5,006 nt of DNA from positions 1 to 5,006 of the forward strand of contig JAQVLL010000028.1 in assembly GCA_028704195.1 (NCBI GenBank), in the 5' to 3' direction. Below are positions 1 through 4,690 of this stretch, piece after piece. How positions within the stretch are numbered: the first letter of the stretch is position 1; the number at the start of each line of letters is the position of its first letter. The notes below the pieces were generated by a model. The model was given only the letters and a program-made list of their open reading frames with translations. It ran no database searches and was not told where the DNA came from. The position numbers and the translations under genes were made by a program. The stretch comes from Smithellaceae bacterium (GTDB taxonomy: Bacteria > Desulfobacterota > Syntrophia > Syntrophales > Smithellaceae).

Positions 1-1080
1 GGGTCCAAACGGAACAAAGCCCATCCCGGGGATATAGACTTCCGGTTTGCCTAGATCCGAAGCCGTGTAGCCCGCCGCGTAGCCCAGCTCAATCGTCATG
101 ATCAACTCGGCCAGCTTTTCACGGACATGGGACTCCTTGTGGATGTTGTTGCACTCGGCAGCCAGCGCCGCGGTGCCCAGGATGACGTCGCCAATGGCGG
201 GCTTGCAGCCGGAATAGGAATGGCGGTGGAACAAAGCGAACAGCAGTGCCAGAACGCCGCCATAGAGGTGTTCACCGGCCAGGAAGACTCTTTCCCACGG
301 CACGAAACAGTTGTCAAAAATCAGGTACGAATCGGTCAGCCCCGGGGTGAATCCCCGTTTAAAATGTTCGCGCTGGCGGTAATTATGAATGGTCACCACC
401 TGGGTCATGCCGTCGTAGTCCGCGGGAACGGCAAAGGCTACCGCATAGTCCTTATCTTCCGCCCTGAGGGCCCGTGTCGGAATGACGAGAATTTCGTCGG
501 AGACGGAGGCTTCCGAAATGTGCAGTTTGCAGCCTTCCACAATGATGCCGTCCTTTGTTCTTTCCTTGATGCGCACGTAAGCGCTCGGATCGGGCTGTTC
601 GGCGGGGCGCAGCATGCGGTCACCCTTGGTGTCCGTCTGGGCGCAGGCGGCAATCATGTCTTCCTTCTGGAAACGGGTCAGCCATTTCTTGAAGTTTTCA
701 TGGTAATTGGTCTCACCCGGCTTCACCTTGTCCGCCTCGTAAGAAACATTGTAAATGGCGTTGGTGCCGTCAATGCCCATGCACCGCTGGATGCAGCCGC
801 TGACTTTCTGGCACAGCATGCGGGTCATGTCCTGTTTGCGGTGCAGGTCGACCGTGTTCTGGTGAATATGGGTGAAGCGGTTGATTTTCTCTCCGGTGAG
901 GTGAGATGTGGCTGTCATCAGCGTTTCGTTCTCCGGCTTGGCGGCCTCGTCATAGGTCGTGCCCATGACGTTGATACAGTCGCTTTGCAGCTCGTCGGTG
1001 CGGTCGATCAGTTGCCCGTCATAATAGATGTTGCGTTTCATCTTCGACAGGGCGTTAATAAAATCTTGCTTGGTTCTCAT
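1..1080 (-). CDS. 4-hydroxybutyryl-CoA dehydratase / vinylacetyl-CoA isomerase family protein (AbfD-like), 3' end cut by window edge
   Basis: The first 360 residues of a protein of about 480-490 are visible; the gene runs off the left edge. The reading frame is open throughout and matches, from my memory of Clostridium aminobutyricum AbfD, the flavoprotein that dehydrates 4-hydroxybutyryl-CoA to crotonyl-CoA with FAD and a [4Fe-4S] cluster. The cluster ligands of AbfD (C99, C103, H292, C299) align with C96, C100 (SGCIQRC), H285 and C292 (HRHSYSGC) at identical spacing. The neighbouring Y289 and K293 are also kept. AbfD T190 and E257 appear as S189 and D250, and a loop before residue 250 is several residues shorter, so this may be a paralogue acting on another CoA ester. 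The start is ATG at 1080, with AAAGGAG 8 bases upstream. It follows tetR by 35 bases and is probably co-transcribed and repressed with it. The alternative annotation, 4-hydroxyphenylacetate 3-hydroxylase, shares the fold but lacks the cluster ligands. The protein is cytoplasmic, with no signal peptide. Confidence 0.92.
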   Translation of the reverse strand, partial: MRTKQDFINALSKMKRNIYYDGQLIDRTDELQSDCINVMGTTYDEAAKPENETLMTATSHLTGEKINRFTHIHQNTVDLHRKQDMTRMLCQKVSGCIQRCMGIDGTNAIYNVSYEADKVKPGETNYHENFKKWLTRFQKEDMIAACAQTDTKGDRMLRPAEQPDPSAYVRIKERTKDGIIVEGCKLHISEASVSDEILVIPTRALRAEDKDYAVAFAVPADYDGMTQVVTIHNYRQREHFKRGFTPGLTDSYLIFDNCFVPWERVFLAGEHLYGGVLALLFALFHRHSYSGCKPAIGDVILGTAALAAECNNIHKESHVREKLAELIMTIELGYAAGYTASDLGKPEVYIPGMGFVPFGP

Positions 1081-1115
1081 ACGGGGTACTCCTTTCTTTG
1101 TGTAGGCGTTGTTGT

Positions 1116-1853
1116 TTAATATTTTTTTTTGCTTTTGCGTAGAACGTTCACACCGCTCTCGGGTAATTTCGCCGAAAGATCATTTTGCAGAAGCTGCCCC
1201 AGAGCACGGGCATCTTCCAGATTCAAATGCAGGGTGAACCCCTGCTGTTCTTTTTTTGCCCGGATCCCGCTAAGGACAATTTCCAGAAACGGATCGAGCA
1301 TGTCCATGATACTCTTTTCACGACTGGGCATCCCCTGCATGTGCCAGTGAATAAAGAGATGCTCAATGGTGCCCATCAGCATGGAACGGATCAGGTAAGC
1401 GTTGGCATCCGAGCGAAATGTACCGTCAGCGATTCCTTCGCGGATGATCTCCAGCAGGCTGTGGGCTGAGCGGCGAATGGCCCCGTGGGCGGCCGTCTGG
1501 CGAAAACGCTTGTTGGACATGAGCTGAAGCAACACAAGCGCGGAATAGTGCGGATTATTCTGATAGAGCTGAACGTAGCTGAACAGGATGGCTCGCATCC
1601 GTCCTTCGACATCCTTGATAAACGGCAATACCGCATGGGATTCTTTGGCCGTGTCATTGGAAATTTTTTCGGGGATGGCAAACAGGAGATCTTCCTTTGT
1701 GCCAAAGTATTCATAGATAGTGGCCTCGGAAACCCCCGCTTCTTTACTGATTTCTGAGATCGTAGCCTCCTGGAAACTCTTTTCGGCAAAAATGCGCAAA
1801 GCCGCGTCCATAATCCGGTCTTTTCGGCTTTTCGTTCGGGGATGGCTTACCAT
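1116..1853 (-). CDS. TetR/AcrR family transcriptional regulator, FadR-like
   Basis: A 245-residue one-component repressor. The N-terminal DNA-binding domain spans about residues 10-60, with the helix-turn-helix at roughly 31-50 (TISEISKEAGVSEATIYEYF) followed by GTKEDLLFAI, a very typical TetR signature. The rest (about 70-200) is a helical ligand and dimer domain; in the FadR-like members that sit beside fatty-acid and acyl-CoA genes the ligand is often an acyl-CoA. That ligand is inference here. The protein is longer than the usual 190-220 residues and has a C-terminal tail (about 205-245) ending in basic RKSKKKY, encoded over a run of nine A. The start is ATG at 1853, with AAAGGA 6 bases upstream. 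The AbfD-like gene follows after 35 bases on the same strand, which suggests a two-gene operon. Two operator-like palindromes upstream argue for autorepression. Family certain; specific ligand unknown. Confidence 0.93.
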   Translation of the reverse strand: MVSHPRTKSRKDRIMDAALRIFAEKSFQEATISEISKEAGVSEATIYEYFGTKEDLLFAIPEKISNDTAKESHAVLPFIKDVEGRMRAILFSYVQLYQNNPHYSALVLLQLMSNKRFRQTAAHGAIRRSAHSLLEIIREGIADGTFRSDANAYLIRSMLMGTIEHLFIHWHMQGMPSREKSIMDMLDPFLEIVLSGIRAKKEQQGFTLHLNLEDARALGQLLQNDLSAKLPESGVNVLRKSKKKY

Positions 1854-1879
1854 GATAAATCCTTTCTCAAGTTGGAATT

Positions 1880-1908
1880 AAATTACAGCATCATAGTCAC
1901 ACTGTCAA
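1880..1908 (-). promoter_or_regulatory. sigma70-type promoter of the tetR-dehydratase operon
   Basis: Read on the minus strand, a perfect -35 TTGACA (1908-1903) is followed by a 17-base spacer and a weak -10 TAATTT (1885-1880). Transcription should begin near 1873, leaving a leader of about 20 bases with AAAGGA before the ATG of tetR at 1853. The sequence just upstream of -35 is AT-rich. The spacer is almost wholly occupied by an operator-like palindrome, so a bound repressor would block RNA polymerase. The -10 is only a partial match, which lowers confidence in exact placement. Confidence 0.6.
1891..1907. promoter_or_regulatory. putative TetR operator O1 (between -35 and -10)
   Basis: The 17-bp site TCATAGTCACACTGTCA is an imperfect inverted repeat: 5 of 7 half-site positions match around a 3-base centre. 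It lies between -35 and -10 of the tetR promoter and overlaps five bases of the -35. It shares the left half TCATAGT with the complement of the second site 31 bp away. Binding by the adjacent TetR protein is inferred from position and symmetry. Confidence 0.55.
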
Positions 1909-1921
1909 GTATTATTTCATT

Positions 1922-1938
1922 CCATAGTGAAACTATGA
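1922..1938. promoter_or_regulatory. putative TetR operator O2
   Basis: The 17-bp site CCATAGTGAAACTATGA is an almost perfect palindrome (6 of 7 half-site positions; core CATAGT-GAA-ACTATG). Its centre is 31 bp from that of O1, about three helical turns, so both would face the same side of the DNA. A weak second promoter may sit just upstream on the minus strand (TTGACT 1969-1964, 18-base spacer, TAAAAA 1945-1940). O2 would then cover its start site. That second promoter is tentative. Confidence 0.6.
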
Positions 1939-2024
1939 TTTTTTAGTGATATTTGTAGTCTTAAGTCAATTAATTCGCCTATCTAGTTGCTTTTACTCAA
2001 GGAAAGGCACGGGAAGAGAGGATC

Positions 2025-2114
2025 AAGGTACAAGGCGAAAGGCTAAGGCTAAAGGCGAAAGGCGAAAGGCGAAAGGCGAAAGGCGAAAGGCGAAAGGATG
2101 AAGGTTCAAGGCTA
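2025..2114 (+). repeat. AAGGNNN heptamer tandem array (13 units)
   Basis: Thirteen head-to-tail units begin with AAGG: AAGGTAC, AAGGCGA, a 6-base AAGGCT, AAGGCTA, six identical AAGGCGA copies (2052-2093), AAGGATG, AAGGTTC and AAGGCTA. All but one are 7 bases long, so the unit phase is kept even where the last three bases vary. A decayed continuation in the same phase reaches back to about 2004. The array lies in the non-coding gap between the terminator of the upstream operon and the tetR control region. A 7-base unit is not a multiple of three and no reading frame here looks coding. Function unknown. Confidence 0.9.
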
Positions 2115-2167
2115 TTTGGAGAGATGCTTCGCAGTTAATACTTTTTTACATATTTTATCTATGCCGA

Positions 2168-2205
2168 AAAAAGCCTTGCCATCTGTTGGGGTGGCAAGGC
2201 TTTTT
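2168..2205 (-). terminator. strong intrinsic (rho-independent) terminator of the proC-SDR-Trx-crotonase unit
   Basis: A perfect 14-bp inverted repeat, AAAAAGCCTTGCCA (2168-2181) and TGGCAAGGCTTTTT (2192-2205), encloses a 10-base loop. The GC-rich part is GCCTTGCCA. On the minus strand the stem runs into six U, giving a textbook terminator about 170-210 bases after the crotonase stop codon. By symmetry it could also stop plus-strand transcription (five U), although no plus-strand gene is seen. Confidence 0.93.
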
Positions 2206-2343
2206 GTGCTTGTGAAAGCTTAACTGGAGCAGTCCAGCGGGCTACGACCGGGGTTTAGTGCTGATTTTTTCAACATTACGCATAAGTGGTTTTTGCGGGT
2301 TGTCCGTTATTTATCACATGAATGATTCATTGTTTTATTTCTT
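2206..2343. other. non-coding 3' region of the crotonase transcript, nothing clear
   Basis: Between the terminator and the inverted heptamer array I see no credible gene. It contains a small hairpin, CTGGA-GCAG-TCCAG (2224-2237), and a 13-base perfect palindrome ATGAATGATTCAT (2318-2330). Both are short enough to be chance. The region would be the 3' untranslated part of the upstream operon's mRNA. Confidence 0.5.
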
Positions 2344-2378
2344 GAGCCTTGTTCCCTTCGCCTTTCGCCTTGAACCTT
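2344..2378 (-). repeat. short inverted copy of the AAGGNNN heptamer array (5 units)
   Basis: On the minus strand, directly from the crotonase stop codon, there are five 7-base units: AAGGTTC, AAGGCGA, AAGGCGA, AGGGAAC, AAGGCTC. They use the same unit and phase as the array at 2025-2114 but on the opposite strand. The 12-mer AAGGTTCAAGGC is shared exactly (plus strand 2101-2112, minus strand 2378-2367). The first two bases of the repeat fall within the TAA stop codon at 2379-2377. Confidence 0.85.
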
Positions 2379-3456
2379 ATTTTTTCCTCGCTGCTGCAAG
2401 TTTGGCCTGAAGCTCGTCGATTCTCTGATGATTATCCTCTGAGCCGATATAGGTCCTGAAAAGCCACTCCTGGATCCGCATAGCCCCGTCAAGGTCTTCG
2501 TTGAGAACTTTATTGGCAATTGCCTTGGTTTCCTTGAGGCAACCGTGGTCGTAAGCCGCCATTTCTCGGGCAATTTCGTCCACGGATTCCAGCAGTTTTC
2601 CTTCCGGGAAAACTTTGCTTACGTATCCCATTTTTTCCGCTTCATAAGCGTCGTAAATCCTTCCGGTCAACGCCACTTCCTTGGCCCGCCCCAGTCCGAT
2701 AATGCGCCACAGCGGATCCATAATGGGTGTGAGTGACAAAACAATTTCACGCTGCCCGAATTTGGCCCGTTCGGAAGCATAGCGAATGTCGCACATCATG
2801 GTCAGGTCAAACCCGCCTGCGATTGCCGCGCCACCCACCGCACAGATTACCGGCTGCGGACAAAATAAAATCGAGCGGTATGCACGATGAAACAGGTCAA
2901 TATAAGCTTCATTGGACACTTTTTCGAGTTTGCGGATTTCATTCAAATCAAACCCAGCCGAAAAATATTTCTCGCCGCCTGTAAAAACCACAACGTTTAT
3001 GTCCCTGCGGGCGGCAATGGATGTGAACAGAGCCGCTATTTCGTCAAGGACCTGAGGTGCGAGCGCATTGCCTTTGTCCGGTCTATTGATGGTTACAGTC
3101 GCCACTTTTGCGTCTACATGAAACAGCAGATATTTCAGATCCATAATCTTGCCTCCATCTTTTATTGCTTTTATTTTCTGAACAATCGCTTCAGAGAGTT
3201 CCCCTTCCGGCATCTCCAGGGAATCAACGGTTTTACCGGCAACAACAATCCAGTCTCCGGTCAAATCAACACGTTCAGGTTTCCCGACACAGGCCGTCGG
3301 GCATCCGCAAAGCAAAATGCCTGCATCAAACCGCTTTCCGGTTGGATTGTCCGTGAATTGATCACCGGCGGCAAGGAAGTTTTCGACATCGCGGATGATT
3401 TTTAATCTGTCGATCTGGCAGTTGCAGCCGCCGCAATATTTAATAACGATATCCAA
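2377..3456 (-). CDS. CGGCN cysteine-rich domain fused in frame to an enoyl-CoA hydratase/isomerase (crotonase) family protein
   Basis: One open frame of 359 residues. Residues 1-104 form a small domain with two cysteine clusters, YCGGCNC (C8, C11, C13) and CGCPTAC (C50, C52, C56). I recall similar free-standing uncharacterised proteins in anaerobes; metal or thiol chemistry is a guess. Residues 105-359 make a complete 255-residue crotonase: TINRPDKGNAL near the start, oxyanion-loop FSAGFDL, then AGGFDLTMMCD and FGQREIVLS. Of the two catalytic glutamates in rat enoyl-CoA hydratase, E164 is kept (residue 237) but E144 is Asp (residue 217), and the usual PGxGGTQRL stretch is replaced by TPIMDPLWRIIG. 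Hydration is therefore not assured; an isomerase or other CoA reaction is possible. The start is TTG, with GGAG 10 bases upstream, 29 bases after the thioredoxin gene. A stronger internal start exists at residue 105. Crotonase family very sure; fusion versus two products unresolved. Confidence 0.88.
   Translation of the reverse strand: MDIVIKYCGGCNCQIDRLKIIRDVENFLAAGDQFTDNPTGKRFDAGILLCGCPTACVGKPERVDLTGDWIVVAGKTVDSLEMPEGELSEAIVQKIKAIKDGGKIMDLKYLLFHVDAKVATVTINRPDKGNALAPQVLDEIAALFTSIAARRDINVVVFTGGEKYFSAGFDLNEIRKLEKVSNEAYIDLFHRAYRSILFCPQPVICAVGGAAIAGGFDLTMMCDIRYASERAKFGQREIVLSLTPIMDPLWRIIGLGRAKEVALTGRIYDAYEAEKMGYVSKVFPEGKLLESVDEIAREMAAYDHGCLKETKAIANKVLNEDLDGAMRIQEWLFRTYIGSEDNHQRIDELQAKLAAARKK
3142..3156 (-). 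promoter_or_regulatory. internal ribosome binding site and ATG for a stand-alone crotonase
   Basis: Inside the long frame, GGAGG (3156-3152) stands 7 bases before an in-frame ATG (3144-3142). The ATG falls exactly where crotonases normally start (MDLKYLLFHVDAKVATVTINRP) and would give a 255-residue protein (2377-3144), the usual family length. This site is better than the TTG start at 3456, so crotonase is probably also, or mainly, made from here. Confidence 0.7.
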
Positions 3457-3485
3457 ATGGTTTGCACTCCGGTTCTTTCCCGATT

Positions 3486-3827
3486 TCAGGACAGATTACA
3501 GGATTTGATAAAATCGGCAATTTGTTTGTCACTCAAACCCATGCCGGGTTTACCGTCCAGGCGTTTGACGATACGGCCTTTGTCAAAAAGGATCAACGTC
3601 GGGAAAATGTCAATGTCATACAGATCAGCAACGCGTTCCTCATCGTCGGCGACCAGAAGAAGATTCCGCGGTTTTGTAATCGCCTGCTTTTCAAATACAG
3701 GGAGGGCCTTTCTGCAAAACGGACACCAGGACACATAAACCATGGCGATGACATGATCGGTGTCTCTGAGAGCCTGCTCCAGGTCTTCGAGGTTGTCCGC
3801 TGTGGCACATTTCCCGTTTGTGCCCAT
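3486..3827 (-). CDS. thioredoxin-like protein with WCPFC active site
   Basis: A 113-residue, single-domain thioredoxin-fold protein, close to normal thioredoxin length. The redox pair is C35 and C38 in VSWCPFCRKALPVFE, and the conserved cis-proline is P76 in DIFPTLILF. The active site reads CPFC instead of thioredoxin's CGPC, which should change redox potential or partner choice. Two further cysteines (C7, C110) lie near the ends. There is no signal peptide or membrane segment, so it should act in the cytoplasm. The start is ATG at 3827, with AAGGAGGA 6 bases upstream, an excellent ribosome binding site. It lies 27 bases after the SDR gene and 29 bases before the CGGCN-crotonase ORF, so all three are probably one transcript. 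A role in reducing the neighbouring cysteine-rich domain is possible but unproven. The family is clear; its physiological partner is unknown. Confidence 0.88.
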   Translation of the reverse strand: MGTNGKCATADNLEDLEQALRDTDHVIAMVYVSWCPFCRKALPVFEKQAITKPRNLLLVADDEERVADLYDIDIFPTLILFDKGRIVKRLDGKPGMGLSDKQIADFIKSCNLS

Positions 3828-3854
3828 AGATTCTCCTCCTTCCTGACCATGATA

Positions 3855-4637
3855 TTATGATTTTTTCAGGGGCGTTCCTGCCGCAAATCTTTCCTGCAGA
3901 TTGCGCATTCCCTTGAGCCACCTTGAATAGTCGGATGTTTTTCTCTGCATGTAGGTTTTGACTTCCGGGTGAGGAAGAATCAGAAATTCATCGCCCCGAA
4001 AGGCTTCCATCACAGCATCTGCCAGCTGTTCGGGTTTCATCATGCCGTCCACCGCCGCCACACCGCCGCCCTGACGCGTCATTTCCGTATCCACCGCCTG
4101 CGGGCACAGGGCAAATACTGAAATACCCTGATCGCCATAGGTGATCGCCAGATTCTCCGCCAGCCCCACCGCCGCGTGCTTGGTGACAGAATAAGGCAGT
4201 GAACCGATCTGGCTGAGCAAGCCTGCGGCAGAGGCCGTAATCATAAAGGCGCCGCCGCCGCGCCTGATCATGCCGGGCAGAACAGCACGCGCTGCAAAAA
4301 TGTGAGACAGCACATTAATTTCCCAGATCTTCTGCCAGGTATCATTATCCACTTCATAACCGCCCAGGGCGAGAATTCCCGCGTTAGAGCAGAAAATATC
4401 AATGCGGCCATACCTGTCTTCTGCAAACCTCACCAGCCGGATCATGTCCTCTTCTTTGCTGACATCGCAGGACACTGCCGCGCCTTTTATCTCGTCCGCC
4501 ACCGCTTTCGCACCCGCCTCGTTGACGTCCGCCGCGACAATCGCCTGCGCGCCTTCCCTGGAAAACCGCAGGCACAACCCCCGGCCGATGCCGGATGCCG
4601 CGCCCGTGACAACAATAACTTTCCCCGCAACTTCCAT
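3855..4637 (-). CDS. short-chain dehydrogenase/reductase (classical SDR)
   Basis: A 260-residue NAD(P)-dependent oxidoreductase with the full classical SDR set: cofactor loop TGAASGIG (residues 11-18), acidic D38 after the second strand (favours NAD(H) over NADP(H)), SNAG (84-87), and catalytic N108, S136, Y149 and K153 (YSVTK). The substrate loop after CPQAVDTEMT and the tail rich in charged and aromatic residues (about 220-260) do not identify the substrate. Given the crotonase and AbfD-like neighbours, a hydroxyacyl-CoA or alcohol substrate is a reasonable inference. The start is set at ATG 4637 because AGGAG lies 5 bases upstream; the GTG at 4643 overlaps that ribosome binding site and is unlikely. 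It follows proC by 53 bases and precedes the thioredoxin-like gene by 27. Confidence 0.93.
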   Translation of the reverse strand: MEVAGKVIVVTGAASGIGRGLCLRFSREGAQAIVAADVNEAGAKAVADEIKGAAVSCDVSKEEDMIRLVRFAEDRYGRIDIFCSNAGILALGGYEVDNDTWQKIWEINVLSHIFAARAVLPGMIRRGGGAFMITASAAGLLSQIGSLPYSVTKHAAVGLAENLAITYGDQGISVFALCPQAVDTEMTRQGGGVAAVDGMMKPEQLADAVMEAFRGDEFLILPHPEVKTYMQRKTSDYSRWLKGMRNLQERFAAGTPLKKS

Positions 4638-4656
4638 TACCACTCCTATTTTCCAT

Positions 4657-4678
4657 TTCCGGTAATTTTAAACCGGAA
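4657..4678. other. palindrome/hairpin between proC and the SDR gene
   Basis: The 7-bp inverted repeat TTCCGGT / ACCGGAA surrounds an 8-base AT-only centre in the 53-base gap between proC and the SDR gene. On the minus strand it is not followed by a U run, so it is not a normal terminator. It could be an mRNA processing or stabilising hairpin or a protein-binding site. The centre contains TAAAAT, which resembles a -10 box, but no -35 lies at the right distance. Confidence 0.35.
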
Positions 4679-4690
4679 CAGCCATGCGGA

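Noticed and set aside
127..1119. 330-codon plus-strand open frame antisense to the dehydratase
   Set aside because: The opposite strand encodes the AbfD-like protein with conserved cluster ligands and a good ribosome binding site; the antisense frame is a by-product of its codon use and has no recognisable motif.
2025..2114. CRISPR array
   Set aside because: Units are 7 bases with no unique spacers; this is a simple tandem repeat.
2318..2330. ATGAATGATTCAT palindrome as a FadR-type operator
   Set aside because: It slightly resembles TGAATGA/TCATTCA sites, but it is short, lies in the 3' untranslated region far from any promoter, and differs from the operators seen before tetR.
2307..2573. 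88-codon minus-strand frame covering the crotonase 3' end and the inverted repeat
   Set aside because: It overlaps conserved crotonase coding sequence in another frame and reads through the heptamer repeat, giving low-complexity Gln/Gly/Arg-rich sequence.
2887..3405. 172-codon plus-strand open frame
   Set aside because: Antisense to the CGGCN-crotonase gene, whose motifs are clear; no family features in the plus-strand translation.
3593..3850. Alternative minus-strand frame starting at ATG 3850
   Set aside because: It runs over the strong ribosome binding site of the thioredoxin-like gene and lies in a different frame from its WCPFC coding sequence.
4638..4643. GTG start for the SDR gene two codons upstream
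   Set aside because: The GTG overlaps the AGGAG ribosome binding site; the ATG at 4637 has a proper 5-base spacing.
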